A stretch of 64,000 bases of DNA from Colwellia psychrerythraea. GTDB lineage: Bacteria > Pseudomonadota > Gammaproteobacteria > Enterobacterales > Alteromonadaceae. A program made the translations under genes and the position numbers. The notes beneath the pieces are model-generated. The model ran no database searches and was not told the DNA's origin. It saw only the letters and a list, made by a program, of their open reading frames with translations. Shown one piece after another: positions 8,631 through 16,833 of the stretch. The number at the start of each line of letters is the position of its first letter. The stretch's first letter is position 1. The stretch lies in assembly GCF_000764185.1 (NCBI RefSeq), contig NZ_JQEC01000011.1, positions 124,001 to 188,000 on the forward strand, read 5' to 3'.

Positions 8631-9458
8631 TTAACCTGTTTTTTTCAGTAACAGCGCTTTAATTTCAGCCAGTTCAACTTCTAATTTATCAATTTGCGCA
8701 CGACTAGCAGGTTCACCGCCATCACCGCTCTCACCGTGTTGCTCAGCACGAAATTGCTCATGCTCTTGGCTCATAACTTCTAAAACAGTACCCACCATCA
8801 TATTTAAAAAGATAAAGGCTGTTAAAAAAATAAAAGTTAAATAATAAATCCAGCTTAGTGGATGCACGGCCATAGTTTCATACATAACATCAGTCCAATC
8901 CTCAAACGTTGCCACTCGAAATAAAGTCAACATTGAAATAGAAACATCCCCCCACAATACCTCGTTGATGGGGTGAAAAAACATACTGCCAATAGCCGCA
9001 TAGATATAGAAGATGACAAACATCAATAGTGCGATATACCCCATACGCGGAATGGCTTTGAGTAATGCATTAATCAATAGGCGCAATTCTGGTACCATTG
9101 AAACTAAGCGCAGAACACGAAATACCCTTAAAAGACGAGCTAATAGAACACCTGAGCCGCCAGACGGAACTAAGCTGCCAATAACTATAACAGTATCAAA
9201 AATATTCCAACCACTTTTAAAGAATTTCTTTTTCTCGGGGCAAGCCAAATAACGAATTGATATTTCTACTGCAAAAAAAACAGTTACTGCCACATCCAAA
9301 AACAGCAGCACCGCGACAACATTAGCGGATAGATTGTGCGTTTTGGCTCCTATCATTAGCGCTGATAATAAAATAACTGCTATAACAACGCCTTGGAAAG
9401 CTTTACTACTGTCTATTTTACTTAAGTTGCGCTGTGCCTGTATTATCATATTAGCCAT
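8631..9458 (-). CDS. Single-domain voltage-gated cation channel (NaChBac/BacNav-like), acidic filter
   Basis: 275 residues, the size of NaChBac. Six membrane segments are visible. S4 has Arg at 108, 111, 114 and 117 with three-residue spacing (ARLLRVFRVLRLV). The pore loop reads TLFRVATFEDWTD, so the filter is TFEDWTD at 184-190, with acids E186, D187 and D190. A cytoplasmic tail ends in a heptad-like coiled coil (about 253-272), which assembles the tetramer in this family. The filter differs from the sodium-type TLESWAS and has acids where the engineered calcium channel CavAb (TLDDWSD) has them. The start overlaps the stop of the upstream metallo-hydrolase by one base (TAATG). Confidence 0.92.
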   Translation of the reverse strand: MANMIIQAQRNLSKIDSSKAFQGVVIAVILLSALMIGAKTHNLSANVVAVLLFLDVAVTVFFAVEISIRYLACPEKKKFFKSGWNIFDTVIVIGSLVPSGGSGVLLARLLRVFRVLRLVSMVPELRLLINALLKAIPRMGYIALLMFVIFYIYAAIGSMFFHPINEVLWGDVSISMLTLFRVATFEDWTDVMYETMAVHPLSWIYYLTFIFLTAFIFLNMMVGTVLEVMSQEHEQFRAEQHGESGDGGEPASRAQIDKLEVELAEIKALLLKKTG

Positions 9459-10117
9459 TACCTAGCTCCTACTGCGGCATCACTAACATGAGGGTTACTA
9501 CGGCGCTCTTGCCCAAATGTGCTCATAGGACCGTGACCTGGAATAAAACGTACATCATCACCTAAAAGAAATAAGTTCTCACGAATAGAATGAATTAAGG
9601 TGGCATGATCGCCGAGTGGAAAATCTGTACGGCCAATTGAGCCACTAAATAATACATCACCAACCTGAGCCAGCTTTGACTCACGATGGAAAAATACGAT
9701 GTGGCCAGGGGTATGACCTGGACAAAAGTACACTTCTAAGCTGATATTACCAAAACTAACAGTATCATTTTGCTGTAAAAAACGGTTGGAGGTAAATTTT
9801 TCTGCATAGGCAAAAGCACTACCAAAAAGTTGTTTTTGTTCCTCAACTTTATCTATCCAGAATACATCTTCTATGTGTGGCCCTTCAATGGCTACATCAT
9901 AATCGGTGGCTAAAGCATGAGTGGCACCTGCATGGTCTATATGAGCATGCGTTATTAATACTTTCTCAAGGGTTAAGTCATGTTTAGTAATGGCCGCTTT
10001 TATTTTTTCAATATCGCCACCGGGGTCAACAACTGCAGCCTGCTTAGTTTCACTACACCAAAATAAAGTACAATTTTGCGCAAAAGGTGTTACTGGGATA
10101 ATTTCATGATTTAACAT
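9458..10117 (-). CDS. Metallo-beta-lactamase-fold hydrolase, glyoxalase II-like (YcbL type)
   Basis: 219 residues from the chosen ATG at 10117. That start has a GAAGAG ribosome site and yields the family N-terminus LNHEIIPVTPFAQNC; a longer open frame upstream has no support. Metal ligands: THAHIDHAG, the Asp/His of CPGHTPGHIVF, GDVLFSGSIGRTDFP, and the final FIPGHGPMSTFG. Proteins of this group hydrolyse S-lactoylglutathione or related thioesters. The stop overlaps the start of the ion channel (TAATG), so the two are co-translated, though the functional link is unclear. Confidence 0.88.
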   Translation of the reverse strand: MLNHEIIPVTPFAQNCTLFWCSETKQAAVVDPGGDIEKIKAAITKHDLTLEKVLITHAHIDHAGATHALATDYDVAIEGPHIEDVFWIDKVEEQKQLFGSAFAYAEKFTSNRFLQQNDTVSFGNISLEVYFCPGHTPGHIVFFHRESKLAQVGDVLFSGSIGRTDFPLGDHATLIHSIRENLFLLGDDVRFIPGHGPMSTFGQERRSNPHVSDAAVGAR

Positions 10118-10283
10118 AACATGCTCTTCAATAATTACTATTTTCAAAATGGCAGCATTATACCATAAGTTCTCTACGCTTATTAGCTGGTAAAAATGTA
10201 ACAAAAGCAATGAATAGTACTTCCCCTAAGCGGCTTAACTCGGTAAGCTTTGCGCAACTAATTCTAATGGCTATTAACTACAT

Positions 10284-11621
10284 ATGACCACCGCTTCTTC
10301 CCGTGATTCTTTTCATTCCCGTATTGGTTTTGTACTCGCTGCAGCAGGTGCTGCCATAGGCTTAGGTAATATTTGGGCCTTTCCCACTCAAGCGGCAAAT
10401 AATGGCGGCGGTGCCTTTTTAGTAGTTTATCTTGTGGTGACGTTTTTACTTGCCCTGCCAGCACTTTATGCTGAAATTTATATTGGTAATCAAGCACAAA
10501 CCAATCCGGTATCGGCTTTAGTAAGTGCCTGTGGTGAACGCTTTAAAAAGCTCGGTCATAGTGCAGGTATTATCGGTATTATTGGCGCTATGATGATGTT
10601 AAGTTTTTATACCATAGTCGCTGGTTGGATGCTCGCACATGCACTTGCTTCTTTAGCTGAATTAATGGGTTTGATTGATATATCGCAATGGTTGTCTACT
10701 TCAAGTACTTGGCGAAATATCATATTTACCCCTGTTTTTATCGTACTTGGCGCAGCCATAGTGCATCAAGGTGTTCACAGCGGTATTGAGCGTTGGTCAG
10801 CCCGACTAATGCCAATGTTATTAGTAATGTTATTAGGTTTAATCATCTATATATTACAACAAGAAGGTGCTACTGATGGCTTAAGGCTTTATTTAGTACC
10901 TGATTTTAGTCAAATAACTGAGCCCAAATTAATTATATCCGCAATGGGACAAGCCTTTTTCTCACTGGCTATAGGTGTTGGCGCTATGATGGCTTATGGC
11001 TCATATATGCCTAAAGGAGAAAGTGTTGGTAAATTAGTATTATCAATAACCTTACTTGATACTTTTATTGCTTTTATTGCCGGTCTACTGATTATCCCGG
11101 CTCTTTTTGTTGCCCAGCATAGCGGACAAGAAGTATTTGTTGACGGTCATTTAATTGGCGAAGGTCAGTTGATTTTTAACATTTTACCGACTTTATTTAG
11201 CTCTATGGGCACTGTTGGCTTAGTCGTCTCTTTTGCCTTTTTTGCTTTATTATCCATTGCCGCGCTTACCTCTACAATTTCATCAACTGAGGTGCCGGTT
11301 TCTTATTTAGTTGAAGATAAAGCCATGAGCCGTCAAAAAGCGACTTGGGTAATCTCAGGCTTAGTTCTTATTGCGAGTATGTTACTCATCGCCTTTTTTG
11401 AACAACTGTTTGGCTTAGTTATTCAGTTACTTACCACCATTTTACAACCACTGATGTCACTATTTTACTTTATCGTTATTGGTTGGTTGTGGAAGCGTGG
11501 TAATCAACTAACTGATTTATCAAAATTAAACCAGCACACTACCTTAAAATTACTTGGCTTTTATTTACGCTTCATCTGCCCAGTATTATTAGTAGTTGTT
11601 TTTGTTAATGTGGCTTTCTAG
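10284..11621 (+). CDS. Sodium-dependent transporter, NSS/SNF family
   Basis: 445 residues, about 11 membrane segments, the short bacterial form (like MhsT and Tyt1). TM1 carries the signature GAAIGLGNIWAFPTQAANNGGGAF, whose unwound region binds substrate and sodium. It should import an amino acid or related small molecule with sodium. The substrate cannot be deduced. No clear Shine-Dalgarno precedes the ATG, but the family N-terminus (SRIGFVLAA) begins ten residues later, so the start is sound. It is divergent from the metallo-hydrolase. Confidence 0.93.
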   Translation: MTTASSRDSFHSRIGFVLAAAGAAIGLGNIWAFPTQAANNGGGAFLVVYLVVTFLLALPALYAEIYIGNQAQTNPVSALVSACGERFKKLGHSAGIIGIIGAMMMLSFYTIVAGWMLAHALASLAELMGLIDISQWLSTSSTWRNIIFTPVFIVLGAAIVHQGVHSGIERWSARLMPMLLVMLLGLIIYILQQEGATDGLRLYLVPDFSQITEPKLIISAMGQAFFSLAIGVGAMMAYGSYMPKGESVGKLVLSITLLDTFIAFIAGLLIIPALFVAQHSGQEVFVDGHLIGEGQLIFNILPTLFSSMGTVGLVVSFAFFALLSIAALTSTISSTEVPVSYLVEDKAMSRQKATWVISGLVLIASMLLIAFFEQLFGLVIQLLTTILQPLMSLFYFIVIGWLWKRGNQLTDLSKLNQHTTLKLLGFYLRFICPVLLVVVFVNVAF

Positions 11622-11663
11622 CCACTGTCAGCTCTATTTATATTGGTGTTATCTATACTGCCG

Positions 11664-12407
11664 TTATCTATATTTGGTATAAATAGCATCAATAGTACCA
11701 TCAGCATTCAGTTCTTGAATTACCTTATTAACTGAGTCTCTAAGTTCCTTATCTTTAAAGGCTATATGCGAATATACATCAGACCACAGCCTATGAACTG
11801 TAAAGTCTGCTGCATTGGTTTGCGCTTCTCCTTCATAACGTTTATTGGCTAAGTCATGTAAGAAAATATGAATATCACCAACACGGATATCCTTATTGCC
11901 AGAAACCATTAAGTAAGTAGTATCTTTAGGATGTGAATGTTCACTGTATTCTGGGTTGGAGAGTGCCATTTGCCTAAATGTATTGCCAAGTAAGTCTTTA
12001 GCACCTTGGTAAGCCGCAATAGACAGCCCTGCTAGATCATTAACTTCTTTAACTTCTAGTTTGGCTGTTTTTTTTGATACAGCAACATCGGTATAGCGAA
12101 AAATAGGTGTTGATAAAAAAGCATTAACTTTTGAGTCAGAAAATATATTACATGCCACATCAATTCTTTTTCCTGAATTGATTTCATGAAGCAATCGGTG
12201 ATTGCTCATAAAAATAAATTTCACATTGTATTCAGGTAATTTTTTGAATATTTCTTCAGTTATTTCGAGGAATAAGCCTTTGTGCTCTTCTTCAACAAAA
12301 AATGGTGGGAAGTTACCGACACCTATTTTTAATTCTTGCTTAGCCATTGTCATACTTGGTGAAAGTACTAGTGAAAGTAACAATAAACGATACAGAATTT
12401 TAATCAT
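11664..12407 (-). CDS. Periplasmic solute-binding protein, SBP_bac_3 type, orphan
   Basis: 247 residues with a signal peptide (residues 1-22, cleavage after TMA). The rest reads as a type 3 extracellular solute-binding fold: LKIGVGNFPPFFVEEEHKGLFLEITEEIF, a middle AGLSIAAYQGAKDLLG, and the C-terminal FKDKELRDSVNKVIQELNADGTIDAIYTKY. No ABC permease or ATPase is adjacent, which is common for this group in Alteromonadales, so a sensory or orphan role is possible. It is convergent with the NSS transporter. Confidence 0.85.
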   Translation of the reverse strand: MIKILYRLLLLSLVLSPSMTMAKQELKIGVGNFPPFFVEEEHKGLFLEITEEIFKKLPEYNVKFIFMSNHRLLHEINSGKRIDVACNIFSDSKVNAFLSTPIFRYTDVAVSKKTAKLEVKEVNDLAGLSIAAYQGAKDLLGNTFRQMALSNPEYSEHSHPKDTTYLMVSGNKDIRVGDIHIFLHDLANKRYEGEAQTNAADFTVHRLWSDVYSHIAFKDKELRDSVNKVIQELNADGTIDAIYTKYR

Positions 12408-12574
12408 AAATGAATAAACACCAAGTAAGTAGTATAAATGAGTATAAACGAATCAATTAACAAGGGTAAACCTTTTGCTTGCAACAACTCGCGATAAGGC
12501 ATAGAAAAGATAAAAAACAGTAATTTTTTCAATAACACGCTAGTAACAAGTAAAAGTAACGTCAGTTAATATGA

Positions 12575-13891
12575 CTATTCAAGCAGTTCTACCCCTTTTT
12601 TTTCAGCAAGATCAACTTGCTCTATTTTCTCAAAACGACTAGATATCTTATCTGCTGAAGTATGTATTTGCTTCACATCAGTTGCCGCTTGATCTATATG
12701 TCTCGCAAGGTTAGCAAAACGACCTTTAAAGCGATTAAAGTCTTGCGCCAAATCTGATAAATGCGCCTGAATAATATGAATTTGTTGCCGAGTCGCCTCA
12801 TCTTTAAGTACCGAACGTGCTGTGGTTAGTATTGCCATTAATGTGGTCGGCGAAGTTAGCCAAACACGTTTCTTATTGGCATATTCAACCAAATCACTTT
12901 GATGACCGTGGATTTCGGCAAAAATAGCCTCTGCTGGTATAAACATAATGGCTCCATCTGCCGTTTCGTTATCAATGAGATATTTATCGCTAATATCATT
13001 GATATGCTTTTTGATATCTATTTTAAACTGACGCAAAGCGGCCTTTCGTTCAACTTCATGGGCTTCAAAATCGACCATTTTACGATAACTTTCTAACGGA
13101 AATTTAGAATCGACCACGACATTACCCGTAGGTTTAGGTAAAAAGAGTACACAATCGGCTATTTTACCGTTTGATAAGGTGTGTTGCAGTTTGAAGCTTT
13201 GCTCTGGCAATACGTTTCTGATCAAGCTATTTAATTGCACTTCACCAAAAGCGCCACGTGAACGCTTATCATTAAGAACTTCTTGTAAACTAACTACATT
13301 GGTCGATAGCTCAGTAATTTTCTTCTGCGCATCATCAATCAACGCTAGACGTTGTAATATATCACTAAAGGTTTTGGTGGTTTTTTCAAAACCTTCAGCT
13401 AAGCGTTTCTCTACTTGGCCACTTATTTCTTGTAAGCGCTTATCGGTTGCCTGGGTTAAACCATCAATGCGCTTACTCATTTGATCACTGCTTTGTGCCA
13501 AGGTCTTCGCTAATTCTTCTCGATTGCTATGAGCAGTGGCATTTAAGTGTTTAATCAGTTGGTCGAGTGACTGATTTTGATTTTGATTTAATTGCGATTG
13601 TAGTTCATTGAATTGACGTAAAAGCTTAATACGTAAATCAGCCATTTGCTGTTCAAAGCTATTGGCTAACTGTAATTGCTGTTTTTCTTGTAACTGATTA
13701 AGTTGCTGTAAAAATTGCGTTTCAGTTTGTTTTGCTAGCTGACTAAATAATTCAATACTATGCACTTGCATACGTTTTTCTTGGCTTGATAGTCGAATTA
13801 ACACCAGTATTAAAAGTAAAGCCAAAACAAAAAAAGCCAAAGTGGGCAACCAAGTTGATAACAATTGCTGTTGTTCAAGGGTAAAAGTCAT
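12575..13891 (-). CDS. rmuC: DNA recombination protein RmuC
   Basis: 438 residues. One N-terminal membrane anchor (about 12-32), a long Gln/Leu-rich coiled coil (about 40-200), then the RmuC nuclease-like domain with SRGAFGEVQLNSLIRNVLP, VVVDSKFPLESYRKMVDFE and LTSPTTLMAILTTARSVLKDEATRQQ. RmuC limits inversion at short inverted repeats and restricts foreign DNA; the domain is a relative of PD-(D/E)XK nucleases. Length and domain order are normal. Confidence 0.95.
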   Translation of the reverse strand: MTFTLEQQQLLSTWLPTLAFFVLALLLILVLIRLSSQEKRMQVHSIELFSQLAKQTETQFLQQLNQLQEKQQLQLANSFEQQMADLRIKLLRQFNELQSQLNQNQNQSLDQLIKHLNATAHSNREELAKTLAQSSDQMSKRIDGLTQATDKRLQEISGQVEKRLAEGFEKTTKTFSDILQRLALIDDAQKKITELSTNVVSLQEVLNDKRSRGAFGEVQLNSLIRNVLPEQSFKLQHTLSNGKIADCVLFLPKPTGNVVVDSKFPLESYRKMVDFEAHEVERKAALRQFKIDIKKHINDISDKYLIDNETADGAIMFIPAEAIFAEIHGHQSDLVEYANKKRVWLTSPTTLMAILTTARSVLKDEATRQQIHIIQAHLSDLAQDFNRFKGRFANLARHIDQAATDVKQIHTSADKISSRFEKIEQVDLAEKKGVELLE

Positions 13892-14093
13892 TAGTGATTA
13901 ATCTCAAAAAGTGTTTCGAAAAAAGTGCCAACGCACAACACTGTAAATATTACCAGTACCACTAAAGATAGCAAGTGTAAAAGAAAGAATAAAAACCTTG
14001 TCAAAATAGGCCAAAACGAACGGCAGTATCTTTAATCAATGTCTATACTCAGTTTTCCCCAACCTTTTGGCTTTTTACTGTCGAGTGCTAATT

Positions 14094-14399
14094 ATGAAGC
14101 AAGGAAATTTCAAACAAATAACAATTAAGAAAAATACCATCCCTTTAAATAAATCATTGAGCATTATCCCCTATCTAGTATTACCCTTAGTGATACTCAC
14201 TTTAGTCAGTTGCTCTAAAGCAGTGCCCGTGCCAAAAAGCGAATGCGATACTGTGATCAGTCATGTAAAAAGCATATTAAAAGATAAAGCACCAAGTAAA
14301 TCAAAAATGCTTAAGCAATGTAATGCTGCCACTGATGAAGCCAGAGGCTGTATAATGGCAGCAGATAAACCAATGAAAATACTACAATGTGACTTTTAG
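14094..14399 (+). CDS. Small putative lipoprotein with conserved cysteines
   Basis: 101 residues from the ATG at 14094; a longer frame would need a TTG start with no ribosome site. After a basic N-terminus, a hydrophobic stretch ends in LTLVSCSK, an acceptable lipobox with Cys at about residue 41. That leader is unusually long, so the true start may be further in. Four further Cys follow. The family was not recognised. It stands alone between rmuC and the dead IclR gene. Confidence 0.55.
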   Translation: MKQGNFKQITIKKNTIPLNKSLSIIPYLVLPLVILTLVSCSKAVPVPKSECDTVISHVKSILKDKAPSKSKMLKQCNAATDEARGCIMAADKPMKILQCDF

Positions 14400-14419
14400 T
14401 GTTGTTTACTTGATATTGT

Positions 14420-15135
14420 TTATTTGAACCCTTTTAGACTAAAGCAATCTTCGCGGCGCAAAGCTGTAATTTTGGCAATATAACTGTCAGCTCTTGGCCA
14501 CGTCGTTTGCGAAATATGAGTACTGATACTTAACGCACCAAACGTGCTGCCAGCCTTATTTCTAACAGGTACAGGAATAGAGGTTAAACCCAGCTATTGC
14601 TCAACCAAAGAGTACCTTATTTTCCAGCTAGTGAAATTTCTGCGCCTAGCTCAACTTTGTTAATTAACGTATGCACTGTATATTGATCTAGCTGACAAGT
14701 GTTTAAAAAGTCATACAATAGTTTTTCTGTCATTTCAGCTAACAATCAATCGTCTAAGTGATGTTGCAAATGCAGGTTAGCGAGTACCTACATCTAAGCT
14801 AACAGACGTTAAACGTTTAGTGCTAGCAACACGCCCGACATAAACAACACCTTCTAAACTGTTGCTGAGCACGACCTATTAAGTTGTTCAACTAGCTGCT
14901 ACATCAGTGGTTTTGTGTTTTTACAGACATATTTTCAATCGAGGTAAGCAAAACCCAAGTTAACTATTTTCGCGGTTAACGAAAACTGTTTCCCCGCTTG
15001 TTTAGCATAACCTTCGTTGACTAAAATCAGTAAAAAACGCCTTGCAGCTGCATGCGTGCCCCATGTGGCCGTAACTTTGTTGCCATTATGACAATGGTAG
15101 CAACAAAAACCTTTGCACTTTGCACTTTTCGCCAT
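14420..15135 (-). pseudogene. Decayed IclR-family transcriptional regulator
   Basis: Translation in pieces recovers an IclR protein: AARRFLLILVNEGYAKQAGKQFSL (end of the winged helix), LGFAYLD, PLM-stop-QLVEQL, SLEGVVYVGRVLAS, TKRLTSVSLDVGTR-stop-PAFAT, LDD-stop-LLAEMTEKLLYDFL, and a final LRREDCFSLKGFK before a stop. At least three in-frame stops and several frame changes interrupt it, so it cannot make the regulator. Only residues 1-66 remain as a continuous frame. Homologues of the PcaR/PobR type control aromatic catabolism, but no such genes are beside it. Confidence 0.82.
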
Positions 15136-15144
15136 GTGTATTTG

Positions 15145-15168
15145 TGTTGGTGTTGGTGTTGGTGTTGG
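15145..15168. repeat. Four tandem TGTTGG hexamers
   Basis: TGTTGG is repeated four times without change, ten bases upstream of the ATG of the dead IclR gene (CCAACA on the coding strand). It would place a simple repeat in the 5' leader. Confidence 0.9.
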
Positions 15169-15322
15169 TCAATACATTGCTATAGTTATCGAAAGATACA
15201 ATGAAAATGAACAATAGAAAGTACACTGGAAATGCATCAGTAATTAATCGAAAGCCTGTAAATCAATCAAAAATGGCTAGCTTTACCTAACTATTTCATT
15301 AGTTTTAAAAAGATTTGAGTAA

Positions 15323-16363
15323 CTAATACAATCCTATCTCCTTATTCTGCCAAGCAGTGATTAAATAAGATGAAATAGAATCGCCACTTCCCATTTTATA
15401 TTGCGAGCTATCTGGAGACTTTGTCCCTTCACTGTTTGCCGTTACATCAGTTACTGAACTGTTTAAAGAAAAAGCTTGGAGTTGTTCACGGGAAAACCAC
15501 TGTGCATCTTCTAAGTCATCTTGGCTAATATCAATTTTTTCTGAGTTAGCTACAGCAGTAAAACCTAACATGATTGAAGCTGGAAATGGCCAAGGTTGCG
15601 AGGCAATATATTTTGGCTTTTCAGCAAAAATGGCGGTTTCTTCTAATACTTCTCTGATCACCGCTTGTTCAAGTGTTTCACCTGGGTCAACAAAACCCGC
15701 TAAGGTAGAATACATACCGTCAGGCCAACTTGCTTGTCTGCCTAATAAACAACGGGCAATGCCATCATCAAACATTTTCTCAACTAACATGATGACCGCA
15801 GGGTCGGTGCGTGGAAAGGTCATATTCCGACAATCAGAACATCGTCGAGCATGCCCTGCTTCTACTGAGCGATTATGATGCCCACATTGACCGCAAAATT
15901 GGTGGCTTATATGCCAATGCACTAACCCTTTAGCAAGCGCTAAAATTGAAGCGTCAATGGCAGATAAATTAGCAGTGACTTTTCTAAGGCCTTGCCACTG
16001 TCCTAACTCAGTGAGCTCTTCCTGAGTAGAAAAGCGTAATTTATTAAAATCGATGACAAAAAATGACACGGCTTCAGCTTTGTTATTCTCTATGCTGCAT
16101 TTACCCTTATCCCCCTTCTCGAATTCACCTTCACCCAAACTGCCTTTGCCTAAATAAAGGCAACTATCAACATTTACTGTTGGCAGTTGCGCTTTATTGA
16201 GATAAATAGGAGTAAATAATTCACCTTTTTCAAAAAGGCTCATGCCCTTATTGATAACGCAAAATAAAGTATCTGGGTGATTGAACTCTGCACTTAACCA
16301 ACGTTTATTCTTCCGTTGATTGGTACATCTATCTAATGGCATATCGCCATAAGCTAAAGTCAT
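15323..16363 (-). CDS. nudC: NAD+/NADH pyrophosphatase NudC (Nudix)
   Basis: 346 residues from the ATG at 16363, which overlaps the HxlR stop as ATGA; an extended frame upstream is less likely. Zinc ribbon: CGQCGHHN...RCSDC. Nudix box: GFVDPGETLEQAVIREVLEETAI. The NudC-specific SQPWPFPASIMLGF follows the box. NudC cleaves NAD(H) to NMN(H) and AMP and removes NAD caps from RNA. The protein is longer than E. coli NudC because of a Gly/Lys-rich insert (about 65-100) and a Ser/Thr-rich insert near the C-terminus. It is probably co-transcribed with the HxlR gene. Confidence 0.93.
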   Translation of the reverse strand: MTLAYGDMPLDRCTNQRKNKRWLSAEFNHPDTLFCVINKGMSLFEKGELFTPIYLNKAQLPTVNVDSCLYLGKGSLGEGEFEKGDKGKCSIENNKAEAVSFFVIDFNKLRFSTQEELTELGQWQGLRKVTANLSAIDASILALAKGLVHWHISHQFCGQCGHHNRSVEAGHARRCSDCRNMTFPRTDPAVIMLVEKMFDDGIARCLLGRQASWPDGMYSTLAGFVDPGETLEQAVIREVLEETAIFAEKPKYIASQPWPFPASIMLGFTAVANSEKIDISQDDLEDAQWFSREQLQAFSLNSSVTDVTANSEGTKSPDSSQYKMGSGDSISSYLITAWQNKEIGLY

Positions 16364-16701
16364 GATTTTTTGTTTTCCATAAGTGCTTGAGCCCATTGAG
16401 ATGACCAAGTGCCTAATGGAGAAATAATTTCAAATAAGTCAAAGCCTTGGGAGGATAATTGATAACCAGATTCTTGGTTTTCAATAAGTTGCAGTGTTTT
16501 CAGCTCTTTTAACCGTGTATTTAACAGAGTAGGTGAAATTTTTTCACAACGTTGTTGTAACTCTCGAAATGTTGCTGGACCACTGCGCAGGTTCCAAATA
16601 ATACCTAATGCCCATGTTCGGCCAAGCAAATCGAGTAACGCCATAATAGGCTTACCTGTTTTAGAGCCGCGCACTTGTGCACCTGGTAGTGGTATTGTCA
16701 T
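16360..16701 (-). CDS. HxlR-family winged-helix regulator
   Basis: 113 residues from the ATG at 16701, chosen because AGGGAA lies at the right distance; an earlier ATG gives 14 extra non-conserved residues. The HxlR domain is visible: LLGRTWALGIIWNLRSGPATFRELQQRCEKISPTLLNTRLKELKTLQLI. There is no N-terminal redox Cys, unlike HypR/QorR types, so the signal is unknown. ATGA overlap with nudC suggests that it regulates or is co-expressed with NudC. Confidence 0.88.
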   Translation of the reverse strand: MTIPLPGAQVRGSKTGKPIMALLDLLGRTWALGIIWNLRSGPATFRELQQRCEKISPTLLNTRLKELKTLQLIENQESGYQLSSQGFDLFEIISPLGTWSSQWAQALMENKKS

Positions 16702-16833
16702 AATTTTCCCTGCATACATATAATATGAAATGTTAAAAAACATGCTACATTATTTGTAGCAAACTTACTATAGCAAGAAAAAATTGACAACAGTGGTAAA
16801 AAATAGTCCTGTATTTATATAAATATTTAACTC

